A stretch of 36,185 bases of DNA, taken from positions 1 to 36,185 of the forward strand of contig QHOK01000030.1 of the NCBI GenBank assembly GCA_003218755.1, written 5' to 3'. The stretch's first letter is position 1, and every line of letters begins with the position of its first letter. The position numbers were made by a program, and so were the translations under genes. The DNA is from Verrucomicrobiota bacterium (lineage in GTDB: Bacteria > Verrucomicrobiota > Verrucomicrobiia > Chthoniobacterales > UBA10450). Below are positions 18,847 through 27,264 of this stretch, in pieces. The notes beneath the pieces were generated by a model, which ran no database searches, had not been told where the DNA came from, and was given only the letters and a program-made list of their open reading frames with translations.

Positions 18847-19296
18847 ATGAAGCGTCGATTTTTCGTTGAGGCATCGACGCTCGCTCTCGTGACGGGCGTG
18901 CTCATTCTCACCAGTTGTTCAACCCCGCAAGCGCGAATTTCTGAGCATCCAGACCTTTACCAGAGTCTGTCGCACAGAGACCAAGCGCTGGTTGGCCAGG
19001 GCCAAATTCGTATTGGCATGTCACGAACGGCCGTGTGGCTGGCGTGGGGTTCGTCCGATCGAAAAGTTGTGGGCAACATGGGCGACGGTCCGACAGAAAC
19101 TTGGCTTTACATTTATTACGCGACCTACCCGTACTATCCGCCATACGGGCCGTGGAGCCCCTGTGCTTACTTCGGCGATCCCTTCTACGATCCGTTCTAT
19201 GACTCGTCCATCCCACCAAGCATTCCTTATCCCGGCAAGGTGGTCACTTTCTCCAATGGCAGGGTTGTGTCGTTTCAGTACCTGGCACCGAATTAG
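18847..19296 (+). CDS. Lipoprotein, paralogue 2 of tandem pair
   Basis: Lipobox ILTSCS; ARISEHPDLYQSLSHRDQALVGQGQIRIGM...VWLAWGSSD; VTFSNGRVVSFQYL. Confidence 0.8.
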   Translation: MKRRFFVEASTLALVTGVLILTSCSTPQARISEHPDLYQSLSHRDQALVGQGQIRIGMSRTAVWLAWGSSDRKVVGNMGDGPTETWLYIYYATYPYYPPYGPWSPCAYFGDPFYDPFYDSSIPPSIPYPGKVVTFSNGRVVSFQYLAPN

Positions 19297-19360
19297 AGCA
19301 GGGTAAAAATTCTGTCGCGTTCTGCGCGCGGATGAATCAGAATAGCGGCACGCCTGACCA

Positions 19361-20836
19361 ATGGCTTACCGCTCATTTCGGGAATTCCTCAACGCGCTTG
19401 AAAAAGAGGGCGAGCTGAAACGCGTCGCAATCCCTGTCGATACAGATCTGCTCATCGCCGAATGGGCAGACCGCGAGATGAAATCGCCCCGCGGCGGAAA
19501 AGCTCTTTTGTTCGAGCAACCGATTGTCGATGGAAAACGATCAGAATTTCCGGTTGCAATCAACACGATGGGATCGCGCCGGCGCATGGCGCTTGCGCTG
19601 CAGGTGGCGGACGTCGCAGACATCGCACAGGAGATTCAACTTATTCTGAAAGCAAAACCGCCAACCGACCTGCGTGAAGGTTGGACCTTGCTCAAACAAG
19701 GAATTCACCTCCTGCATGCGCGCCCAAAATCGGTGCGGGAAGCGCCATGCCAGGAAATCGTGCACAAGATCGGCAATGAGGACACTTTTTCGTTACATGA
19801 TCTTCCGATCCTCAAATGTTGGCCAAAAGATGGCGGCCGTTTCATCACTCTGGCAAATGTGCACACACGCGACCCAGAAACAGGCACGCGGAACGTCGGC
19901 ATTTACCGGATGCAAGTCTATGCCGAGCACACGGCCGGAATGCACTGGCAACTTCACAAGGTCGGCGCGCGCCACGGAAAGCGCTACTACGAGCGCGGTG
20001 AACGCATGCCGGTGGCAGTTACGCTCGGCGGCGACCCCGTTTACACATTCGCGGCGACTGCGCCGTTGCCGGACGGTTTGGATGAACTGTTTTTTGCCGG
20101 GTTCCTGCGAAAAAAATCAATCGAGCTTGTTCGCTGCAAAACCATCGACCTCGATGTGCCCGCCGACGTGGACTTTGTTTTGGAGGGTTATGTGCAGCCG
20201 GGCGAAATGCGCCCGGAAGGACCCTTTGGCGATCACACCGGCTTTTACACCGCGATTGAAGACTATCCCGTGTTTCATTTAACGGCGATCACGCACAGGC
20301 GTGACGCGGTTTACCCGACGACTATTGTGGGCATTCCGCCAATGGAGGATTACTACATCGGCGACGCTTGTGTGCGTATTTTTCTTCCGGTGTTCAAGAT
20401 GAATTTTCCGGAAATCGTGGACATGACCCTGCCGCCGCAAGGCGTTTTTCACAATCTGGTCTTTGTCAGCATTCGGAAGCAGTATCCTTATCAGGCTTTC
20501 AAGGTCATGCACGGTCTATGGGGCATGGGGCAAATGATGTTCAGCAAATACATTGTGGTCGTGGATGAAGATTGCGATGTGCACAATACCAGCGAAGTGC
20601 TCTTTCGCTTGTGCGCGAACACAGATCCAGCGCGCGACACAACCATCATCAAAAATCCAAGCGACTCGCTGGACCACGCGCCGAGCGAACAGAACATCGG
20701 TTCCCACATGGGATTTGACGCAACCCGAAAGTTGCCGGGCGAAAACTACCACCGTCCGTGGCCGGAGTTGCTGAAAATGACAGACGAGGCACGAGCGCTT
20801 GTCGATGCGCTTCAAGCGCAGGCGGCGCTGATCTGA
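19361..20836 (+). CDS. UbiD family (prFMN-dependent) decarboxylase
   Basis: MAYRSFREFLNALEKEGELKRV, GIYRMQVYAEHTAGMHWQLHKVGARH, EMRPEGPFGDHTGFYT, YPTTIVGIPPMEDYYIG. Confidence 0.93.
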   Translation: MAYRSFREFLNALEKEGELKRVAIPVDTDLLIAEWADREMKSPRGGKALLFEQPIVDGKRSEFPVAINTMGSRRRMALALQVADVADIAQEIQLILKAKPPTDLREGWTLLKQGIHLLHARPKSVREAPCQEIVHKIGNEDTFSLHDLPILKCWPKDGGRFITLANVHTRDPETGTRNVGIYRMQVYAEHTAGMHWQLHKVGARHGKRYYERGERMPVAVTLGGDPVYTFAATAPLPDGLDELFFAGFLRKKSIELVRCKTIDLDVPADVDFVLEGYVQPGEMRPEGPFGDHTGFYTAIEDYPVFHLTAITHRRDAVYPTTIVGIPPMEDYYIGDACVRIFLPVFKMNFPEIVDMTLPPQGVFHNLVFVSIRKQYPYQAFKVMHGLWGMGQMMFSKYIVVVDEDCDVHNTSEVLFRLCANTDPARDTTIIKNPSDSLDHAPSEQNIGSHMGFDATRKLPGENYHRPWPELLKMTDEARALVDALQAQAALI

Positions 20837-20849
20837 CGCTGGCAGTCAG

Positions 20850-21323
20850 TTACGGTTTGCGGAAAAGCCGTCCGGTATCAGCATCCCGAGTAAGGCCACC
20901 GGGCGGTACCCCACGCAGATCGTAAACCCGTCCAGTATAAGGGCTATAATAGAAGCCAGGCGTTCCGGCCCATCGCGCGTAAGGAAATCCACCCGGCGGC
21001 GGCGGACCATAACCTGCAGCTTGGTTCTCCTGAATGGCTGCGCCGGTTAGCGCGCCGGCCGCAGCGCCTGCGGCCGCGCCAATTGAGGCCCCGCGAACGC
21101 GACCAGTCGCCGCGCCGCCGATGATTGCGCCGGTGGCAGCGCCCCATGCTGCGCCCTGGCCGACTGGGGTGTCACAGGAAGTTAGAAAAAGACAAGTCAG
21201 CGAAATGCCTGAAACAATTATGAGAGTGCTCGTCTTGATAAAATTAGTTTTGCCCAATGAACTAATTAACCGTCCGCGTGCAGAGTTGTTGCGAAGCAAA
21301 TCTGCACAGTCCGCCCTCGCCAC
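20850..21323 (-). CDS. Glycine-zipper lipoprotein (start codon uncertain)
   Basis: Lipobox LFLTSCD followed by GAAWGAATGAIIGGAATGRVRGASIGAAAGAAAGALTGAA. Confidence 0.7.
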   Translation of the reverse strand: MARADCADLLRNNSARGRLISSLGKTNFIKTSTLIIVSGISLTCLFLTSCDTPVGQGAAWGAATGAIIGGAATGRVRGASIGAAAGAAAGALTGAAIQENQAAGYGPPPPGGFPYARWAGTPGFYYSPYTGRVYDLRGVPPGGLTRDADTGRLFRKP

Positions 21324-21351
21324 CTGTTACCCAGTCTGGATTTCCAGCGAC

Positions 21352-21675
21352 TTACGGCCTTACAAAAACTTTGTTAACTTTGACATCAACGACCAGTCCG
21401 CCGTGTGCGACTTTCGAGCAGTCGTACTGTTGATGCGGCGGATACGGGCTGACAACAACTCCCGACTTCTCGTGAGGATCTCGCTGGGCGGCCGGGTACC
21501 CGCCGCTCGGCGGCGGATATTTTTTTTCAGCGTCTGCTTTCGTGATCGCCGTTGCTTCGATCACGGCATGGCCTTGACCTATGCGCGAGTCGACGCCTTG
21601 CGCGTACAGAGTTGTGCCGAACACAAAAAAGGCAATCGTGATTGCCGAGATGATTTTCAGAGATTTCGTTTTCAT
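21352..21675 (-). CDS. Small secreted hypothetical protein
   Basis: Signal peptide MKTKSLKIISAITIAFFVFGTTLYAQG; 107 aa. Confidence 0.65.
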   Translation of the reverse strand: MKTKSLKIISAITIAFFVFGTTLYAQGVDSRIGQGHAVIEATAITKADAEKKYPPPSGGYPAAQRDPHEKSGVVVSPYPPHQQYDCSKVAHGGLVVDVKVNKVFVRP

Positions 21676-21710
21676 AGGTTTGTCCTTCGTAAGATTTCGC
21701 AGCCAGCGAC

Positions 21711-22559
21711 TCAGACGGATGTTTGCGGCGGCAAATTCAAAAAAGATTTGAGGAGTTGCGTGGCGATCCGGGCTGCTTTCTCCAGCTTGCTTAGCTGATA
21801 TTCTTTTTCGAAAATGCGAAATTTGTCCAGCTCCATTTGACGGAGCAGACCACGGTAAATCGAGGCCATAATTTCGGCGGGCGCCATCGCTCTGCGGTCT
21901 TCAGAAGGCAATGCGGCTGCGGCGCGGGAGAAAAACTCCCGGGCACGCGACGTTTCGAATTCCATCAGGCTGAGAAAGCATTCGTTATATTGCCGGTTTT
22001 GCAGCTCTGTTTCGGAGTAACCGAACCGCGCCAGGTCTTCCTGCGGGAGATAAATGCGACCATCCTGCAAATCCTTCCCCACATCGCGGATAATGTTCGT
22101 CATTTGTAAAGCCAACCCCAACTCGATCGCATACTGTTTGCAGCCTGAATTGCGATACCCAAAGATCTCAATGCTTACCAGTCCAACTGCACTGGCGACT
22201 CGATAGCAATAGACCCTGAGCTCTTCAAAAGTGGCATAGCGCCGGATGCTCAAGTCCATTTCTACTCCGGCAATAATTTCCTCGAACATGCAAACCGGCA
22301 GTGAATATTTCTCAATCAAACGTCTTACGTCTCGGGCAAGGGGCGGCTCGTCCGGAGCGACGGCCTGAAGCATGTGGCGCCATTTCGCCAAGCGCAGTTG
22401 CTTCTCTGCCAGCGTCAACTCCGCGGAATCGGCAATATCATCGATCACTCGGCAGAACGCGTAGAAAACAATGATGTCGCGTTTGCGCTCGCGGCCTAAA
22501 GAAATGAATGCCAGTGCCAAATTCGATTTGCTCTGGCGCGTAATGGTCGCGGCATTCAC
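21711..22559 (-). CDS. Squalene/phytoene synthase family protein
   Basis: VFYAFCRVIDDIAD, YRVASAVGLVSIEIFGY, LGLALQMTNIIRDVGKDLQDGRIYLPQEDLARFG. GTG start at 22559 avoids overlap with the upstream gene. Confidence 0.92.
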   Translation of the reverse strand: MNAATITRQSKSNLALAFISLGRERKRDIIVFYAFCRVIDDIADSAELTLAEKQLRLAKWRHMLQAVAPDEPPLARDVRRLIEKYSLPVCMFEEIIAGVEMDLSIRRYATFEELRVYCYRVASAVGLVSIEIFGYRNSGCKQYAIELGLALQMTNIIRDVGKDLQDGRIYLPQEDLARFGYSETELQNRQYNECFLSLMEFETSRAREFFSRAAAALPSEDRRAMAPAEIMASIYRGLLRQMELDKFRIFEKEYQLSKLEKAARIATQLLKSFLNLPPQTSV

Positions 22560-22584
22560 ATCCGCCCTCTCGCAGGCCCGCTTC

Positions 22585-23763
22585 TTAGTACTGGATCCAT
22601 TTCTCCTGGTTAATGCGGCGGTTTTCGCATTGGCGAAATAGACAGACCCACGAAGCCAGAAGCCATCCGGTAACCATCCCGCGTAGAAAAGCAAAACTGA
22701 ATTTCCACAGAAAGAGTGCGCCCAGTCGGTCGGCAATTGCGCTGCGCATGACGGCGTCGCAGATCATGATCGCAAAAAAATGTAGTCCGCAAATGATCAA
22801 AAACCACGCGAGCCGGCCTGCATTTTGGCGGACGAACTGGCCGTGGGCGCGCATCGCTTCGATCAATGTTTCATTATGGAGTGCCAGGGAGATTTGGACC
22901 GAACAAAACGCAATGATCAAACCGCTCATCAGCACCCGCGCAATCGGGAGGTAATCAAGGACGCCAGGGATATTGGTGAAGTAGGCAAGCACGAGCGGTA
23001 ATCGGACAATCAACGTGCTGACTGCAACGACAATGCCGGCCCATTCCAACACATAAGTAAAGCGCCGCATGGCGAAGCGGAATAGTTCTCCCTCTTCAAA
23101 GCTAACGCCTTTTATCCAAGCCAGACACACGGTAATCAGATAGACTTGGAAATAAACTCCCAGCAGGTATTCGAAAATGAATGCCGTCGCATCCACAGTG
23201 GCCGAGCTTCGCAGGAGGTCGGCAGCCGGCACCAAACCACTCCACTCCGGTAATCGCCAGAATACAATCGGCTTCAAGAGCGACGCCAGCGCGCTCAGCA
23301 ACAGAATCAAATAAACGAGATAACCCCAGAAACCGTACCGTTTCCGCAATGCACGGATTAACGCACTATGCAGGCCGCGCCAGTTGATCAGCATGAACAC
23401 GGCGGCCACAACCGACAGCGGGTAGGTGGTGGTGGCGTTATCGAAAATTCCTGCCACTCCTTCCAACGCAGGCAAGGGCGTTTCCCTCCAAATCTCCGCA
23501 AATCGCGGCCAGTACCAATGAGGTAACGAGGCGATCTGGTTCAGATCGAGATCAGACCAGTTTCGAATTGGCGTGAAAGTGACGAACTGAAAAACGAAAT
23601 AGCCAAACCCGAGCAGGGCAAAAGTGATCCAGATGCGCTTGTAGCGCCCGACACAGCGAAAACCATCGGCCAGTGCACGCCGCACTGGATTGAAAAACAT
23701 CACTAGAGCGTAGCCACCGCAGAGTCCCAGCACAGGATAGGCACGCGCGAGACTGGACAACAT
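22585..23763 (-). CDS. Polytopic membrane protein, unknown function
   Basis: Long ORF with many hydrophobic segments; family not recognised. Confidence 0.75.
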   Translation of the reverse strand: MLSSLARAYPVLGLCGGYALVMFFNPVRRALADGFRCVGRYKRIWITFALLGFGYFVFQFVTFTPIRNWSDLDLNQIASLPHWYWPRFAEIWRETPLPALEGVAGIFDNATTTYPLSVVAAVFMLINWRGLHSALIRALRKRYGFWGYLVYLILLLSALASLLKPIVFWRLPEWSGLVPAADLLRSSATVDATAFIFEYLLGVYFQVYLITVCLAWIKGVSFEEGELFRFAMRRFTYVLEWAGIVVAVSTLIVRLPLVLAYFTNIPGVLDYLPIARVLMSGLIIAFCSVQISLALHNETLIEAMRAHGQFVRQNAGRLAWFLIICGLHFFAIMICDAVMRSAIADRLGALFLWKFSFAFLRGMVTGWLLASWVCLFRQCENRRINQEKWIQY

Positions 23764-23778
23764 GCGGCAGAAATTTGC

Positions 23779-24870
23779 CTAGCGAATTAGTCCCCAGTGC
23801 GGATAGAACGGCCAGTAAACAAACAAACCGCGCCCGACGACATTTACGTCCGGCACCGGCCCCCAGTAACGGCTGTCGTAGCTGTTGTAACTGTTATCGC
23901 CCAAGGCAAAATAGCCGTTCCGCGGCACCGTATAAGATTGATCAGGCTTCGACAGATATTCATGACCCAAGGCATAACCGCGGTATGGAGGTTTTGCTGA
24001 CATTACCCGCTCAAATCCGTAGCCTTCCGCTTTCTTGCCATTCACATAGAGAAATGGCGGGTCGATCCGCAGAGTATCGCCCGGCAATCCAGCTAGACGT
24101 TTAATGTAAAACGGCGCGCCTGCCTCCGGATCTTCCCGAATTCCTGGAATATGATTCGTCCTAAAGACAAAAACATCGCCGCGGTGCGGCTTAACAAAGT
24201 TGTAGGTAAATTTGTCAACAAACACCTGGTCGCCTGTGTCGATTGTGCCTCTAGCAATGATTTCACCACGGTGGTAAATGCGACCCGGGAAAACGTTGAA
24301 GTCATGACCTAGAGTGTCAGGCGCCGCATACACAAGAAAGTTTTGCCGCTGGCAGATCAGTCGCGAAAAGGTAAAAAAGAAGAGGATTTTTTTTGGCAAA
24401 ATTTCAAAAACCTGATCATCCTCACGTGAGACCACGTTGATGTAATTGCGACCCAGCACAATGAAATCACCGATCTGTCGCAGAATATTTGGCGCCGGAT
24501 CGGTGCTGGGATGACCGATAATCCCGTCTAACGTCGGTTGCATCGAGCCGGTGGGAATTTTAAACGGCTGCAGGAAATAGGAGCGAATGCCTACTGCCAC
24601 AACGATCGCCACCAAAATGACCTCGCAATTCTCTCGCCAATGCGATTCCCAGGTCACAGGCGTCAATCTGTGCAGCGTCTTATCAAGCGTATCGGCCGCG
24701 CTGTGAATTCTCTCGCGGTCTTTATCATGTAACGCTTCGCGGAGACTCTTCATTCCGGCGACGATCTGTTCCCGGTCCGACGCGCTGAGCCGGTCATCCT
24801 TGTAGCGCAGGTACTTCCGGGCATGCCGCAGGAGCAATCTGCTGTGTTTAATGTGACGCGATGTGAACAT
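23779..24870 (-). CDS. lepB: Signal peptidase I (LepB/S26) with long insert
   Basis: FKIPTGSMQPTL, HRGDVFVFRT, YIKRLAGLPGDTLRI, YFALGDNSYNSYDSRYWGPV. Confidence 0.92.
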   Translation of the reverse strand: MFTSRHIKHSRLLLRHARKYLRYKDDRLSASDREQIVAGMKSLREALHDKDRERIHSAADTLDKTLHRLTPVTWESHWRENCEVILVAIVVAVGIRSYFLQPFKIPTGSMQPTLDGIIGHPSTDPAPNILRQIGDFIVLGRNYINVVSREDDQVFEILPKKILFFFTFSRLICQRQNFLVYAAPDTLGHDFNVFPGRIYHRGEIIARGTIDTGDQVFVDKFTYNFVKPHRGDVFVFRTNHIPGIREDPEAGAPFYIKRLAGLPGDTLRIDPPFLYVNGKKAEGYGFERVMSAKPPYRGYALGHEYLSKPDQSYTVPRNGYFALGDNSYNSYDSRYWGPVPDVNVVGRGLFVYWPFYPHWGLIR

Positions 24871-24891
24871 GATTTAAATCGATTATCCCTC

Positions 24892-24985
24892 TGTCATGTT
24901 GAGCGAAGTCGAGGAATCTCTAGTTATTTCTAGTTATTTGCAGAGCGGAATATCCAGCGATGTCTCGACCTCGCTCGACATGACA
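24892..24985. repeat. Dispersed inverted-repeat element, copy C
   Basis: tgtcatgttgagcgaagtcgaggaatctct ... gatgtctcgacctcgctcgacatgaca; tandem ctagttattt x2 inside. Confidence 0.85.
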
Positions 24986-24993
24986 AAAAGGCC

Positions 24994-26790
24994 TCACTGC
25001 GCTTTGAGCACCTCGATAAACGCCTCCTGAGGAATGTTGATTTTCCCGATGCTTTTCATCCGTTTTTTTCCTTCCTTTTGTTTCTCCAGTAATTTCCGTT
25101 TGCGAGTGATATCGCCGCCGTAGCATTTCGCGGTCACGTTTTTCCGTAACGCCGAAACACTCTCGCGTGCAATAATTTTCCCGCCAATAGCTGCCTGAAT
25201 GGCAACCTGATAAAGCTGCCGCGGGATGACTTCTTTCAGCTTGGCCGCCAGCTGGCGACCGCGCGCCTCTGCGCGATCTTTGTGCACGATTGTCGAAAAC
25301 GCATCGACCGGTTCGCCATTCACGAGCAGATCCAGTTTTACCAATTTCGCCGCTCGGTAGCCGGCGTGCTCGTAATCCATTGAACCGTAGCCGCGTGTGA
25401 TGCTCTTAATCTTGTCGTTGAAATCGACGAGAATTTCGTTGAGTGGCAATTCGCAATGCAACATCACCCGGCGCGTATCGAGCGATTCCGTGCGTTCCAT
25501 CTGGCCGCGTTTCTCCAGAATCAATTGCAGGATGTCACCAATGTTTTCATTCGGACAAAGCACATATGCCTTAACGATCGGCTCGCGAATCTCCCGGATC
25601 ATACTCGGGCTGGGCAGGTGAGCGGGGTTATCAATCAACAGTTTTTCTCCCCGCGTGGTCGGCACCTCATAGACCACGCTTGGACTGGTCGCGATGATGT
25701 CCATGTTGTACTCGCGCCGGAGCCGTTCCTGGATGATCTCCATGTGAAGTAGCCCGAGAAATCCACAACGAAAACCGAAGCCGAGTGCGACGGAGCTTTC
25801 CGCTTGATAGACAAACGCGGCGTCATTCAGGCGCAGCTTCCCGATTGCTGTTTTCAAATGCTCGAAATCGCCGGTGTTAATCGGATAGATCCCGCTGAAG
25901 ACCATCGGATGAATTTCCTGAAACCCGACAAGCGGCTCGCGCGCGGGATGCCGCTGGTCGGTGATGGTGTCGCCGATCTTCATATCCGCAGTTGATTTGA
26001 TGTTTGCGATGAAATAACCGACGTCGCCGGGGCTTAACTTTTCCTGCACACGCATTTTCGGCGTAAACACGCCGACCTCCTTGATCTCATAGCGGGCGTT
26101 GTTGCTCATCAACATGATCGCGTGATTTGCTTCCATCGTTCCCGAAACGACGCGCACATAGCCAACTACGCCGCGATAAACGTCAAACACAGAATCGAAA
26201 ATCAGCGCGCGCAACGTTTCGTCTGCCGGCGGTTGCGGTGGAGGAATGCGCGTTACGGTCGCCTCGAGGGTTTCGTCGATACCAATTCCCATTTTCGCGC
26301 TCGCCTCGATCGCTTCCTCCGCCGGGATGGCAAGGATTTCTTCCAATTGGCGCTTCACCGAGGACACATCGGCATTCGGCAGATCGATCTTGTTGATGAT
26401 CGGAACAATGGTGAGCCCTTGTTTGTGAGCGAGATGAACGTTCGCTACAGTTTGCGCTTCTACTCCCTGCGCCGCATCAACAACCAACAGGGCGCCTTCG
26501 CATGCAGCAAGGCTGCGTGAAACTTCGTAGCTAAAATCGACATGGCCCGGAGTGTCGAGCAGGTTCAGTCGATAGCTTTGGCCGGATTTGCTCGTGTAAC
26601 GCATCGCCACGGGATGCGCCTTGATTGTGATTCCCCGCTCCCGTTCCAAGTCCATGGAATCAAGAAGCTGATCCTGCTTTTCCCGCTCCTGGATCGTGCC
26701 CGTGCGCTCAAGCAACCGATCCGACAACGTCGTTTTGCCGTGATCGATGTGCGCGATGATGCAGAAGTTACGCGTGAACTCAATCGCCAT
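24994..26790 (-). CDS. lepA: Elongation factor 4 (LepA)
   Basis: FTRNFCIIAHIDHGKTTLSDRLLERTGTI, LLDTPGHVDFSYEVSRSLAACEGALLVVDAAQGVEAQT, GFRCGFLGLLHMEIIQERL. ATG at 26790 matches the usual start. Confidence 0.96.
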   Translation of the reverse strand: MAIEFTRNFCIIAHIDHGKTTLSDRLLERTGTIQEREKQDQLLDSMDLERERGITIKAHPVAMRYTSKSGQSYRLNLLDTPGHVDFSYEVSRSLAACEGALLVVDAAQGVEAQTVANVHLAHKQGLTIVPIINKIDLPNADVSSVKRQLEEILAIPAEEAIEASAKMGIGIDETLEATVTRIPPPQPPADETLRALIFDSVFDVYRGVVGYVRVVSGTMEANHAIMLMSNNARYEIKEVGVFTPKMRVQEKLSPGDVGYFIANIKSTADMKIGDTITDQRHPAREPLVGFQEIHPMVFSGIYPINTGDFEHLKTAIGKLRLNDAAFVYQAESSVALGFGFRCGFLGLLHMEIIQERLRREYNMDIIATSPSVVYEVPTTRGEKLLIDNPAHLPSPSMIREIREPIVKAYVLCPNENIGDILQLILEKRGQMERTESLDTRRVMLHCELPLNEILVDFNDKIKSITRGYGSMDYEHAGYRAAKLVKLDLLVNGEPVDAFSTIVHKDRAEARGRQLAAKLKEVIPRQLYQVAIQAAIGGKIIARESVSALRKNVTAKCYGGDITRKRKLLEKQKEGKKRMKSIGKINIPQEAFIEVLKAQ

Positions 26791-26841
26791 GAGAGCGCCA
26801 CTATGCGAGTGCGCCGCTATCGGGTCAATTGGCTCCGCTCT

Positions 26842-26893
26842 TGTCATTCCGAGCGAAGTCGCCGAATCTCTAATCGCTGCTTCAAGGGTGGAT
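26842..26893. repeat. Degenerate/partial dispersed repeat, copy D
   Basis: tgtcattccgagcgaagtcgccgaatctctaat matches the left arm of copy B; right arm not clearly preserved. Confidence 0.55.
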
Positions 26894-26941
26894 CCAAATC
26901 GCTCAAGCGAATGCTAAATTTCCGGCTAGATTTGGGCTAGG

Positions 26942-27145
26942 ATGCTAAAGCGTATCTTCACCAGGGACCGGTCGGCCGAACCAAGTGCAGCACGCGCCGA
27001 TTTTGCTAATGCGTCGCCGTTCCGGCGCCAAACGCAGCAGGATGACCCGGTTCGCAATGGAATATTTATTGGCGTGGCAATTGTGCTGCTCGTGTTTCTC
27101 GGGAGCATGATCGCGGTGCTGATGATGCACGAGCCGGCTTTGTAA
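26942..27145 (+). CDS. Small single-TM membrane protein, hypothetical
   Basis: 67 aa with NGIFIGVAIVLLVFLGSMIAVLMM TM segment; short, so tentative. Confidence 0.5.
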   Translation: MLKRIFTRDRSAEPSAARADFANASPFRRQTQQDDPVRNGIFIGVAIVLLVFLGSMIAVLMMHEPAL

Positions 27146-27264
27146 GCTGTAGCGGCCGTCTCTGACCACCGGTATCTTGCCGAGGTCGAATCTTCGGTTT
27201 TGAAATGCGCAATGTGGAAAGTTGTACCACCTTAGGACGGCGCTCGCAGAGCGCTTCCAAAGAA

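Noticed and set aside
25456-26520. Several plus-strand ORFs opposite lepA
   Set aside because: Antisense to strongly conserved LepA coding sequence.
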